A DNA stretch of 64,000 nt. Source: Balneola vulgaris DSM 17893 (GTDB taxonomy: Bacteria; Bacteroidota; Rhodothermia; Balneolales; Balneolaceae). Below the pieces are notes generated by a model that did not search any database, had not been told where the DNA came from, and saw only the letters and a list, made by a program, of their open reading frames with translations. A program made the position numbers and the translations under genes. Below are positions 35,501 through 43,180 of the stretch, one piece after another. Each line of letters starts with the position of its first letter. Within the stretch, counting starts at the first letter, position 1. The stretch covers positions 827,211-891,210 of the forward strand of contig NZ_AQXH01000001.1 in the NCBI RefSeq assembly GCF_000375465.1, read 5' to 3'.

Positions 35501-35799
35501 TTTTAATCGGTACCACCACTTGGGGAGGACTAGTCAAAAGTTCAACTCACTATCGTATGATTGATGGAGGATTTCTGACTTCTCCTGACAATGCCATTTT
35601 TGATCCCGCAAAAAATGAATGGATTGCTGAAAACAAAGGAGTTGCTCCCGACATTGAAGTACGAATGGATGCAAAGTCGATTGCAAATGGAAGAGATCCA
35701 CAATTGGAAAGAGCTGTAGAGGAACTAATGAAGCAAATAAATGAAAACATGCTCAACATTAAACAACCTCCTTTTCCTACTCCAGCAAAAAACAATTAA
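32548..35799 (+). CDS. secreted tricorn-like S41 protease (WD40-like propellers + PDZ + S41 core)
   Basis: This 1083-residue protein begins with a signal peptide (VIPILVCGMLAATLVSAQ). Residues about 25-540 are WD40/PD40-type beta-propeller repeats (VWVSDLNGENVRRITS, NPMISPDGTTIAFTSNRSG and many more). A Lys/Glu/Ser-rich linker (about 545-575) leads to the tricorn C1 helical domain. A PDZ-like segment (LLGADFIPVNGRWKIGRIY...) follows, then the S41 catalytic core with DERYNGGGLLDDYM and the serine in NEMAGSGGDFFPWVF. Tricorn-type enzymes degrade peptides; propellers gate substrate access. Bacterial secreted versions are common in this group. It is a stand-alone gene preceded by the island-type promoter motif. 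Confidence 0.9.
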   Translation: MKLKYRVIPILVCGMLAATLVSAQPTKLLRQPSISESNIAFTYGSDVWVSDLNGENVRRITSTNAVERNPMISPDGTTIAFTSNRSGVNSVYTVSIAGGTPKRLTWHPSGAVVAGWTPDGDKVLYASTRDYAPSPSNRLWTIPKNGGVSELVSPQRGAAGSYAPDGSRIVLDVVSRWESEFRGYRGGQNTPLVILDLSDNSEVLIPNEKTIDILPRWIGDTIYFLSDRNKGVANIWAYDLDTKELSQITTFDGADVKWFSGNEKQLVFEREGLLHLYDLTSGNISTLGITIIGDFQWAETQWENITNDVQHVSLSAKGKRVIFESRGEVFTVPAEKGDTRNLTNSALVADRKPIWSPNGDIIAWFSDEGHSNYKLKRISQDGMTTYPDISIGESKYAWEPVWSPDGKYLAFVDDDLRVRLIDFSNETIKTIGMGGINIERGNMGLSWAPDSKWLAYTRAGSNNFTQVMVWSMATNSTKAITNEFANASSPAWDQDGRHLYFLASTNIALGSGWANTSAMTSRPEYAAYVINLRASDPSPFELESDEEEVEKEKSEEASTSKKKEKPSDTNSMEVSIDFDNIDRRIIPLPVPTRSYAYLTAGPKGSVFIAERVPNQRGLSIDKFKLSDRELQEFSTNVSRFIMASDKEKVLIQSNGSWGISGTQGDKASSKPVRVSLELKLDRTAEWKQIFEEAWRYEKDYFYDPDLHGRDWDEVYHRYAPLVEYVKHRSDLNYILDQMNGELSVGHSFVGGGDFPEVASNKVGLLGADFIPVNGRWKIGRIYTTENWNPELTSPLDQPGLKVEEGNFLVGINGEELSATDNLFEALDGTLNKQTILHINDKATFTGSWKITVKPIRSENNLRQRAWVEDNRKLVDSLSGGKLAYVWVPNTSSQGLISFNRYFFAQQDKLGAVIDERYNGGGLLDDYMVDLMTREVRAAYTNEVPGAAPKVMPAGILGPKVLLINEMAGSGGDFFPWVFRQQKAGLLIGTTTWGGLVKSSTHYRMIDGGFLTSPDNAIFDPAKNEWIAENKGVAPDIEVRMDAKSIANGRDPQLERAVEELMKQINENMLNIKQPPFPTPAKNN

Positions 35800-35815
35800 C
35801 AGGCTACGAATAAAA

Positions 35816-35843
35816 GATAAAGTGCGTAGAAACGCACTTTATC
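35816..35843 (+). terminator. perfect 12-bp hairpin after the tricorn-like gene
   Basis: GATAAAGTGCGT-AGAA-ACGCACTTTATC lies 16 nt after the stop. There is no long T run, so termination is likely but not certain. Confidence 0.65.
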
Positions 35844-35879
35844 AAAGCCTTGGGCTTCATTCTCAAACACCGCTAACAG

Positions 35880-36632
35880 ATGATAAAATTCTTTCGAAAA
35901 ATTCGACAAAAACTACTTTCTGATAACAAGTTCAGTAAATATCTGGTTTATGCCATTGGGGAGATAGTACTGGTTGTAATTGGGATATTGATTGCACTTC
36001 AGATTAATAACTGGAATGAATCCAAGAAGGAACAATATATTTTACATGCATCACTAAACTCTGTGAAATTGAACCTTCAAGAAGATGTAGAAAACCTAAA
36101 TAACCAAGTAGATTATAACCAGTCCGTTTTAGAGGCTGTTGATTTTTCATTTCGAATTATCTCATTACCTGAATATGAGGACTTGCCTTTATCGAGCTTT
36201 GCGGATAGCATATTTGATGTAGCCACAGAAAGAACTTTCTTTCCAACAACCACAACGTTTAATTCGATGGAAACAGGTTCCCATTTCCAATGGATTAATA
36301 ATCAGGAATTAATACAAGCCATCTACAATTATTATGCTTTAGTCGACAAAATTTCGAGTCTTACATATGAGAATAACCAATTCGTAAAAAATCATATGGA
36401 GGCCTTTACTTATAATAGAATGGAATTCGGTTCATTTTTACCAAACTCAAATCCCTATGCAAAAACAAGGAATCCATCACTAAATAATACCAACATACTA
36501 AGAGAGAGTTCTGTTTTTGAAAATGCACTTATAGGAAGAAGATTTCGAGCTGGTGGTGAAATTTCGTTATCAAGAGAAGCAATCCTAAAGGCAAACCGAC
36601 TCATAGAAATGATTGATGAATATTTGTATTGA
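35880..36632 (+). CDS. DUF6090 family membrane-anchored protein, copy 1
   Basis: This 250-residue protein has the DUF6090 layout: a basic N-terminus MIKFFRKIRQKLLSDNKFSK, one membrane helix (about 22-44) and the signature QINNWNE, then about 200 residues of predicted helical extracytoplasmic domain. Function is unknown. The first 50 codons and about 40 bp upstream (GGGCTTCAT... CACCG.TAA.AGATGATAAAATTC) are nearly identical to copy 2 at 36723, but the remainder of the proteins is different. The gene stands alone after the tricorn hairpin, with the same orientation as its neighbours. Confidence 0.8.
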   Translation: MIKFFRKIRQKLLSDNKFSKYLVYAIGEIVLVVIGILIALQINNWNESKKEQYILHASLNSVKLNLQEDVENLNNQVDYNQSVLEAVDFSFRIISLPEYEDLPLSSFADSIFDVATERTFFPTTTTFNSMETGSHFQWINNQELIQAIYNYYALVDKISSLTYENNQFVKNHMEAFTYNRMEFGSFLPNSNPYAKTRNPSLNNTNILRESSVFENALIGRRFRAGGEISLSREAILKANRLIEMIDEYLY

Positions 36633-36722
36633 ATAAATGTGCAAGAATGTTTAACCGCATTTTAACCCGTAACTGAATGCTTTACGACATCGTTGGGCTT
36701 CATGATCAGACACCGTTAATAG

Positions 36723-37454
36723 ATGATAAAATTCTTTAGAAAAATTCGACAAAAACTACTTTCTGATAACAAGTTCAGTAAATATCTGGTTTATGCCATT
36801 GGGGAAATTGTTCTGGTTGTGATTGGGATTTTGATTGCACTTCAGATTAATAACTGGAATGAAGCAAATAAGAACAGAGAGAAAGAAGCTTTATTACTGA
36901 CCGAAATGAAAAGTAACTTAAATGAAGATCGAAAAGACTTAGAATACAACATTCATAACAATCAGCTACGCATAGAATATAATGAGGTTATAAAAACGGT
37001 TATAGAAGAAAAGATACCTTATAGTGACACATTAAAGCCCTATTTCGGAAATATTTTCGGGAATTTCCAACTTTCAGAAAACACCTCTACGTGGGAAAAT
37101 TTAAAATCTGTGGGTCTAGATTTAATCTCTAATGATTCACTTCGATATAGTATTTCAAATCTTTACTCAAATAAATACGAGTATTTAGAAAACTTAGAAA
37201 AAGGATTGGACGATAGATATCAGTGGGAATACTTTTATCCACAAATTCTGAAGCATATTAATATAGAAGAATTTTGGGTTTCAGGTGTGCCACGCAATTA
37301 TGAGAACTGGATACAGGATGAGGAATTTTATGAAGTTATTAAACTGAACCTTACGTGGCGTTACTATATGCAAAATCAGTATGAACTCAACCATAGACTA
37401 GTTCTTTCATTGGAAAAGCAAATCGACCGGCATTTAAAGTCATTAAATAAGTAA
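36723..37454 (+). CDS. DUF6090 family membrane-anchored protein, copy 2
   Basis: This 243-residue paralogue of the preceding gene has an N-terminal 50-residue segment identical or nearly so (MIKFFRKIRQKLLSDNKFSK, helix, LQINNWNEANK). From there the chain diverges into an acidic helical domain (REKEALLLTEMKSNLNEDRK...) with aromatic motifs WENLKSVGLDLISNDSLRY and QWEYFYPQIL that also resemble copy 3 (YETLKQIGMRNIRNDSLRN). Role unknown. The abrupt change from near-identity to divergence at the end of the membrane segment suggests gene conversion or module swapping. Confidence 0.8.
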   Translation: MIKFFRKIRQKLLSDNKFSKYLVYAIGEIVLVVIGILIALQINNWNEANKNREKEALLLTEMKSNLNEDRKDLEYNIHNNQLRIEYNEVIKTVIEEKIPYSDTLKPYFGNIFGNFQLSENTSTWENLKSVGLDLISNDSLRYSISNLYSNKYEYLENLEKGLDDRYQWEYFYPQILKHINIEEFWVSGVPRNYENWIQDEEFYEVIKLNLTWRYYMQNQYELNHRLVLSLEKQIDRHLKSLNK

Positions 37455-37715
37455 GTTAAGTGCTGTATTCCTACGCAGGTGATATTGTCAGGAATATTAT
37501 TGGCTGAAATTTCGGGGACTAGAAACGGACAAGAACGCACTCAGTCTTTTCCAATGAAGCGGGTAAAATAAAAGGCGAGTCTAACACATCTGCTGCTGAT
37601 AATAGATTTCGGAAATGGTACTATATCAAAACTGGTTCTTATTCAATCAATAGTTTATTTGAACTAGATGCGTTCCTATTAGTTAACCGTTAGGCCACAT
37701 ATAAAAAAGCATGCA

Positions 37716-38675
37716 GTGAATAAATCAGACATCATTTTCGGAATTATAATTTTTGGCTTGGTTAGTTGTAATACAGAACCCACCATCCCAGAAATTGACT
37801 ACTCAACAACAGCGGTTTCAGAACCTATACCATTTGCGGCTGGCTTTATTTCTACGGAAGCCAATAGCGAATTTGAATTAGCTTTCTCGAAAGATGGTCT
37901 AAAAGTCTATTTTTCAAGACGTCCACCTTCTGGGTAGCAGATGATTTACGAAAGTGAATTTAAAAACGGCACATGGACTCCACCACAGCTCGCTAGTTTT
38001 TCTACAGATCGAGATGAAACGCCTATGATCACGCCGAATGGAAAGTTTATGTTTTTCGGTTCTGAACGTGAAATCCCAAATAAACCGAACAAAGGTAACT
38101 TTGATATGAATATATGGATGATGGAAGCTACTGAGGATGGTTGGAGCGAACCAAGTCCATTACCCGAGCCCATCAATGCGGTACAAGTTGAAGGTGAACA
38201 ATGGCCTTCATCAAATAATAATTTCCTGTTCACCAACGACAACGAGAATTACTATTTCACCACAATGTTTCGCGGTGATAGCACTATAAAACTCTACCAA
38301 ACTACATTCGATGGCGAATACTTTTCAGACCCTAAGGCAATAACCGGAATATGGGATAATGACGAGTATTGGGTTTACTCGGCTGTACTCTCACCCGATG
38401 GTAAATATTTAGTATTTAACTCTTATGGCGCTCCCGAGGGATCAGGCGGCGAAGATATCTTTGTTTCTAGAAAAACAGCCACGGGTTGGAGCAAAGCAAA
38501 ACCCATCGGCGATTTGGTAAATACCAAAGATGAAGAAAGTAGTCCAAGATTTTCTAGAGACGGGAAGTACTTCTTTTTTAGTAGAGCCGAAAACTTAGGA
38601 GATTATGAATATGGACAGTGGAGTATTTTCTTTATTGAAACGGAGTATCTGAATTTGGATAAAGCATTTGAATAA
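37716..38675 (+). pseudogene. PD40-repeat lipoprotein interrupted by an in-frame amber codon
   Basis: The stretch 37716-38675 is one continuous reading frame apart from a TAG at 37935-37937. The first part starts at GTG, has a lipobox signal peptide (IIFGLVSC) and ends LKVYFSRRPPSG; the second part continues QMIYESEFKNGTWTPPQLASFS. The domain is a PD40 beta-propeller repeat, as in TolB-like and OmpA-associated lipoproteins (FSTDRDETPMITPNGKFMFFGSER and SPRFSRDGKYFFFSRAE). A single base change from CAG, AAG or GAG would explain the stop. Either the gene is inactivated, the stop is read through, or the base is a sequencing error. The 261 bp before it contain nothing I can identify. Confidence 0.75.
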
Positions 38676-38755
38676 ATATTGATGCCTCAAAGCCAAAGCG
38701 TTCTTTATTTCAAAAACCAACCAAAAAGTATACGACATTCGAAAATGTGTATAAG

Positions 38756-38784
38756 TTGGTGAGCGGTCAACTGTCTTACCTTTA
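38756..38784 (+). promoter_or_regulatory. possible promoter of SDR-AraC-membrane protein genes
   Basis: TTG 38756-38758, 18 nt, TACCTTTA 38777-38784. The -7 element has the TAnnTTT core with a final A, and the spacing is 18 nt as in the island promoters. Confidence 0.45.
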
Positions 38785-38816
38785 TGTTATAATTTTAAAC
38801 ATGAATAAGAGACAAG

Positions 38817-39767
38817 ATGGAATCAAATCAATTTGGTAAGAACGGTTGGACCCCTGATCGAATAAAAAGCTTAATAGGAAAAACTTTCGTTGTAACTGGA
38901 ACAACAAGCGGAACAGGTTTTGAAGCTACTCGGATATTGTTAACCAAAGGTGCAAAAGTGGTTATGCTTAATAGAAATCCTATGAAAGCAGAAAACGCCA
39001 TCAAAATTCTAAAACAAGAGCTTGGAAGCCACATTGATGTATCCGCTATTAAAATGGATTTAGCTGATCAAGCTTCAGTGAAAAAAGCAGCTGAAGAAGT
39101 TCTCGAAACAGTTTCTCAGATTGATGCCTTAATCTGCAATGCAGCCATTGCTCAGGTTCCTGAACAAAAATTAACGGTTGACGGCTGGGAAAGTCAAATG
39201 GGAACGAATTTCTTCGGGCATTTTACCCTTCAAGCTTTGCTGTTTCCTCTTATTAAAGAATCCAAAGGCCGAATTGTAACAGTGGGGAGTATGGGATATA
39301 ATATGGGTATTAAAACCATCAAATTTGAGGATTTGAATTGGGATACCGATTACACCCCAAACAATGCGTATAGTCAAAGTAAACTGGCACAAATTATGAC
39401 CATCTATGAATTACAAGATAGATTGCAAGAAGCTGGTAACACCGATATTAAAGCCTATGCATGCCATCCAGGATCATCTAGAACCAACTTAATTAATACC
39501 AGTGGTAGTTTTATGATGAAACTTGTCTTTAATCTGATGAAACTCTCCCCTTTAACACAATCGGCTGAAAGAGGAGCTTATCCACAATTGATGTGTGCTA
39601 CAGAGCCTGACCTTGATCAAAAAGGCTTTTATGGCCCAACGGGTAAAAATAATTGGACTGGCCCTGTTGGAGCACATCACATTGAACCACATGCTAAAGA
39701 TAAAGCCGTTGCTAAAAAACTGTGGGATATCTCAGAAAAAGAAACAGATATAAGATGGAACATCTAA
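38817..39767 (+). CDS. short-chain dehydrogenase/reductase, retinol-dehydrogenase-like
   Basis: This 316-residue SDR has the nucleotide-binding motif TGTTSGTG at 27-34 (the usual Ile is replaced by Thr), NAA at 108-110, catalytic Ser158 and the YxxxK pair Tyr185/Lys189 (NAYSQSKLAQ). Its size and the long C-terminal region GPTGKNNWTGPVGAHHIEPHAKDK match the light-dependent protochlorophyllide/retinol-dehydrogenase-like SDR group. The substrate is unknown. The AraC regulator starts 9 nt downstream and a membrane protein follows, so this is a three-gene transcript. A short out-of-frame ATG reading frame (38801) precedes the start and is not considered real. Confidence 0.85.
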   Translation: MESNQFGKNGWTPDRIKSLIGKTFVVTGTTSGTGFEATRILLTKGAKVVMLNRNPMKAENAIKILKQELGSHIDVSAIKMDLADQASVKKAAEEVLETVSQIDALICNAAIAQVPEQKLTVDGWESQMGTNFFGHFTLQALLFPLIKESKGRIVTVGSMGYNMGIKTIKFEDLNWDTDYTPNNAYSQSKLAQIMTIYELQDRLQEAGNTDIKAYACHPGSSRTNLINTSGSFMMKLVFNLMKLSPLTQSAERGAYPQLMCATEPDLDQKGFYGPTGKNNWTGPVGAHHIEPHAKDKAVAKKLWDISEKETDIRWNI

Positions 39768-39776
39768 TCTCAGACT

Positions 39777-40688
39777 ATGCAACATTTTAAAACATTATCA
39801 TCATATTTAGCTTATCTGGAACTGCCTCGCCCTGAGCACCCTATGCTAAGTGTGTTTAACTCGAAAGGTGATGGCTTCTTACCATGCCCGAAAGAAAGTT
39901 CACCCCCAATTACTAATGATTGCTATTCCATAAGTTTTAAAAAGTATGTGGAGGGCGATTTAAACTACGGAAGAACAAAATATGACTTTACCAATGGCGC
40001 TTTGATATTCATTGCACCAAGACAAGTTCTACAATGGGATAGTAGTGTGGTTTTTGAGCAAAAAGGCTTTTCTATAAACTTCCACGAAGATTTTTTAAAA
40101 GGAACGCCACTAGCTCAACAAATTAAAAAGTACGGCTTCTTCTCTTATTCTGTTAATGAAGCACTTCATCTTTCGCCAAAAGAAGAAAAACAAATAGAGG
40201 CGATCGTGGAAAACATCGACATTGAATATCAGAACAACCAAGATGCTTTCAGTAAAGATATTATCATCTCACAGTTAGACACTTTGCTTAAGTATGCCAA
40301 TCGTTTCTATGAACGACAGTTTTTAAACCGGAAAGAAATATCTAACGACCTTTCTGAGCAATTTAATCAGTATTTAACGGAATACTTTGAATCAGGAAAA
40401 TTGGAAGAAAATGGAATACCAAGCATCGAACAGATTGCTGAGAAATTGTTGGTATCACAACGCTACTTAAGCGACACGTTGAAAAAAGAAACGGGTAAAA
40501 CAACTACCGAACATCTACACTTACACTTAATTGATGTAGCAAAGAATTCGCTTTTACATCCTCATAAAAGTATATCAGAAGTGGCTTATGAGTTAGGTTT
40601 TGAGTATCCCCCCTATTTTTCGAGATTATTCAAAAAGAAAGAAGGAATAAGTCCCTCCGAGTACCGAGAAAAATACAAACTGAATTAA
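39777..40688 (+). CDS. AraC-family transcriptional regulator
   Basis: This 303-residue protein has an N-terminal cupin-like sensor region and a C-terminal AraC DNA-binding domain. The first helix-turn-helix is IEQIAEKLLVSQRYLSDTLKKETGKTTTEHL. The second is SISEVAYELGFEYPPYFSRLFKKKEG, ending in the conserved SPSEYREKY. It lies 9 nt after the SDR gene. A local role in controlling the SDR is the simplest reading. Confidence 0.9.
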   Translation: MQHFKTLSSYLAYLELPRPEHPMLSVFNSKGDGFLPCPKESSPPITNDCYSISFKKYVEGDLNYGRTKYDFTNGALIFIAPRQVLQWDSSVVFEQKGFSINFHEDFLKGTPLAQQIKKYGFFSYSVNEALHLSPKEEKQIEAIVENIDIEYQNNQDAFSKDIIISQLDTLLKYANRFYERQFLNRKEISNDLSEQFNQYLTEYFESGKLEENGIPSIEQIAEKLLVSQRYLSDTLKKETGKTTTEHLHLHLIDVAKNSLLHPHKSISEVAYELGFEYPPYFSRLFKKKEGISPSEYREKYKLN

Positions 40689-40691
40689 ATT

Positions 40692-41207
40692 ATGGACCTA
40701 CTACATTTAGCTACCGATTGGGCAAAAGCCGAAGTTTTCTCCACTCGATTCTTCATCATCTTCTCCATCCTCTTTTTACTCGCTAGTTTTGGATTTTGGC
40801 AGTTAGGAAAAACGGATTTAGCTAAAGCATATATCATTCCAACTTTGGTAGCTGGCTTATTACTGATGACCATAGGACTCGGACTATTTTTCACCAATAA
40901 ATCTAGAATTACCCAATTTGAAGAAGAGTTTAAGGCTGATATTTCAAGCTTTTATCAATCTGAATTGCAGCGCACAGAAAGTACATTAAAGGAGTACACT
41001 GTAGTATTTAAAGTGATTCCTCTTCTTATCATTGTGGCGGCTCTACTCATTCTGTTTATAAATACACCGACTTGGAGGGCTATCAGTATCACATCTATTG
41101 CTATGTTGATTGTTATTTTATTAATTGACGGAACAGCGTACTCGAGAATGGAAGTCTACCATGCGGAATTAAAATCCATGGATATTGAACAGGGAATCAA
41201 TAAATAA
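40692..41207 (+). CDS. four-helix membrane protein of unknown function
   Basis: This 171-residue protein has four predicted membrane helices in two pairs (about 20-35 with 46-65, and 105-122 with 130-146), separated by a polar, charged region FEEEFKADISSFYQSELQRTESTLKEY. I do not recognise the family. It starts three nucleotides after the AraC stop, so it is the third gene of the SDR operon. No catalytic motif is visible. Confidence 0.75.
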   Translation: MDLLHLATDWAKAEVFSTRFFIIFSILFLLASFGFWQLGKTDLAKAYIIPTLVAGLLLMTIGLGLFFTNKSRITQFEEEFKADISSFYQSELQRTESTLKEYTVVFKVIPLLIIVAALLILFINTPTWRAISITSIAMLIVILLIDGTAYSRMEVYHAELKSMDIEQGINK

Positions 41208-41310
41208 AGTAAGCGCTAAAGTATACATTTAAATAGTGCATGGCAGTCTTCGGGTGCTGCAACATCGGTTTCGAGTTAGTTAGGGTATAGTTTTAACCAA
41301 CCACTAAGCC

Positions 41311-42033
41311 ATGCTTAAATTCTTTAGAAGAATCCGCAAGAAGCTACTGTCTGATAATAAACTCAGTAAGTATCTGATTTATGCTATCGGCGAAATTGTT
41401 CTGGTTGTAATTGGGATATTAATCGCGCTACAAATCAATAATTGGAATGAGAATACTAAACTTAAGGAGCTAGAAAAGGATTTACTAAAGGAGGTCCATA
41501 ACAGCTTATTAAAAGACCTAATTGATGTTAATACCAACATTCGAGCTCAACAAAAAACAATAGATAGCCAAGAAATTGTAATAGATTGGATTGAAAGCGA
41601 TGAGGATTTTAATGATACCCTTTCTTCACATATATCAAGGGTATATCTCAATACCTATTTTGCGGCTTATGAAGGTCCCTATGAAACTCTGAAGCAAATT
41701 GGAATGCGAAACATCCGCAACGATTCACTGCGAAATCAAATATCGAAATTATATAATATCACCTATCCATATTATTACCTCGTAGATGAATTTTATGCAA
41801 GAATGATAGAAGAGCAATTTATACCTCATTCATTTGAACATTTCAGTGAAGTAGATTGGATAAGGCCTATAAAAGTAACCAATATTTCTAAGTTGAGGGC
41901 AGACCATGAATTTATATCCCTATTCAAAACGACCCGAAACACTGCTCAAGTATTGACTTATGTGATTATGCTTCCAACAAAGGAGGAAATTGAACTCACA
42001 TTGAGGATGATTGAAGAGGAATTAAAAGAATAA
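41311..42033 (+). CDS. DUF6090 family membrane-anchored protein, copy 3
   Basis: This 240-residue protein has the DUF6090 N-terminus (MLKFFRRIRKKLLSDNKLSK, membrane helix, LQINNWNEN), similar to copies 1 and 2 in protein but with many silent nucleotide differences. The C-terminal region is helical and acidic; FAAYEGPYETLKQIGMRNIRNDSLRNQ resembles copy 2. Role unknown. The gene is isolated between the SDR operon and an NTF2-like gene. A possible -7 element TAGTTTTA lies at 41288-41295. Confidence 0.8.
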   Translation: MLKFFRRIRKKLLSDNKLSKYLIYAIGEIVLVVIGILIALQINNWNENTKLKELEKDLLKEVHNSLLKDLIDVNTNIRAQQKTIDSQEIVIDWIESDEDFNDTLSSHISRVYLNTYFAAYEGPYETLKQIGMRNIRNDSLRNQISKLYNITYPYYYLVDEFYARMIEEQFIPHSFEHFSEVDWIRPIKVTNISKLRADHEFISLFKTTRNTAQVLTYVIMLPTKEEIELTLRMIEEELKE

Positions 42034-42128
42034 GCAAAGCATCGGTGCTAGTTCAATTAGTACCAACCCGATATTTTATAAAATACCTGCTCACACTACT
42101 TAATGTTATTTAGTTTAGGGATTCAATC

Positions 42129-42506
42129 ATGACAAAAATCACATCCAGTCCGAATTGTGGAAATTCTCCAAAAATGGAGTTCATTAAACAGTTTAATATT
42201 GCCTTTGCTAATGGAGACATTGAACGGATCATCACCAGCGTTACCGATGATATCGTTTGGGATATAATAGGCGACAAAAAGATTAAGGGAAAAGAGCACT
42301 TCACTAAAGAGCTAGAAAAAATGAGGTCTTTAGAGACCGCTGAATTAATCATTGAGCAGATATTATCCCACGGTAAGGAAGGAGCGGCCAATGGCATTAT
42401 TCGTATGCAGAACGGTCAACAATATGCCTTTGCCGACTTCTATACTTTTAAAGGGGCAAGTGGCACACAGATTAAAGCCATAACCTCTTATGTGTTAGAA
42501 ATATAA
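42129..42506 (+). CDS. nuclear transport factor 2-like (SnoaL-type) protein
   Basis: This 125-residue protein has the NTF2-like fold: FIKQFNIAFANGDIERIITSVTDDIVWDIIGDKKIKGKEHF, then a beta sheet ANGIIRMQNGQQYAFADFYTFKG and IKAITSYVLE at the end. The pattern matches small SnoaL_2-type proteins of unknown substrate. It is a single gene, the third NTF2-like protein of this accessory stretch. The N-terminal dozen residues are variable and the start could be the Met at residue 16 (MEFIKQF). Confidence 0.7.
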   Translation: MTKITSSPNCGNSPKMEFIKQFNIAFANGDIERIITSVTDDIVWDIIGDKKIKGKEHFTKELEKMRSLETAELIIEQILSHGKEGAANGIIRMQNGQQYAFADFYTFKGASGTQIKAITSYVLEI

Positions 42507-42676
42507 TTATATTTCAATCATTTCATTCCCCTGCGCCCCAAGATATTATCACCTTATGAATGTGTGATAGATCGGAAGCAGATCTTATGAATTCCATTAA
42601 ACAAACTATTACTTTGGTGGGTTGTTAAGTTGAAATTTGATAAGGTTTCGAAAAACTAAATTCTACTTTTGTAATA

Positions 42677-43135
42677 ATGAATAGAGACAAAAAACCACTT
42701 TATAGAAAGGTGAATACGAAAGCACGAGGTGTACGTCACGATTTTGGGGGTGATTTCAAATATTCAAGAAGAATTAAGCGAGACACTATAGAACAGGTAA
42801 AAGGATCCATGCACGGGAAAAAGAAAAGAGGGTTAGATTACACCCCCTTATTTAGATTTCTGTTATCAAAAGTAGGTTCTGATTGGAGTGATGTATATCG
42901 CGAAGCAACTTCTCGACTTGACAAAGAAGATCCAATTTTTTGGATAGTAGCGCTTACAGATGAAGAAAAAGAGGATTACGTAAGAGTCGGGGAATCCTCC
43001 TACTTTTCTGGTTTATATGTGGATGAAAACGAAAAACTTCGAAGAGTTAATCCTGATCTAGAAGCAAAAGACTTAAAGCCATTCTGTGATTGCTGTACTC
43101 ATACCTTAAATGGTAAAGTTTTTGGTACTGAGTAA
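42677..43135 (+). CDS. conserved hypothetical protein with a C-terminal Cys-Cys-His motif
   Basis: I cannot name this 152-residue protein, though I have an impression of similar proteins in other bacteria. The N-terminus is very basic (KPLYRKVNTKARGVRHDFGG, then RRIKRD). The middle has DYTPLFRFLLSKVGSDWSDVYREATSRLD. The end carries LKPFCDCCTHTLNGK, a C-x-C-C-x-H cluster that could bind zinc. Positive charge plus a possible zinc site suggests nucleic-acid or ribosome binding, a weak inference. A -7-like TACTTTTG lies at 42664-42671, just six bases before the ATG, so transcription may be nearly leaderless. Confidence 0.65.
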   Translation: MNRDKKPLYRKVNTKARGVRHDFGGDFKYSRRIKRDTIEQVKGSMHGKKKRGLDYTPLFRFLLSKVGSDWSDVYREATSRLDKEDPIFWIVALTDEEKEDYVRVGESSYFSGLYVDENEKLRRVNPDLEAKDLKPFCDCCTHTLNGKVFGTE

Positions 43136-43141
43136 GGCAAT

Positions 43142-43166
43142 CACGTTATAAGTATATAACTACGTG
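43142..43166. terminator. weak hairpin between convergent genes
   Basis: GTTATA-AGTA-TATAAC is flanked by CAC and GTG (with a bulge) in the 45-bp space between the convergent genes; a short T tract follows. It may stop transcription from both sides. Confidence 0.4.
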
Positions 43167-43180
43167 GCTTTTAATATCTA

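Noticed and set aside
36640..37700. Integron attC-like sites (GTTTAAC...GTTGGGC near 36650-36695 and GTCTAAC...GTTAGGC near 37577-37690)
   Set aside because: Core-like ends can be found, but the inner sequences do not pair symmetrically, and no integrase gene is present. Cassettes of another type remain possible.
37455..37715. 48-codon open frame before the PD40 gene (ending near 37694)
   Set aside because: No start codon of its own in a suitable place, no homology recognised; possibly a gene remnant but not supportable.
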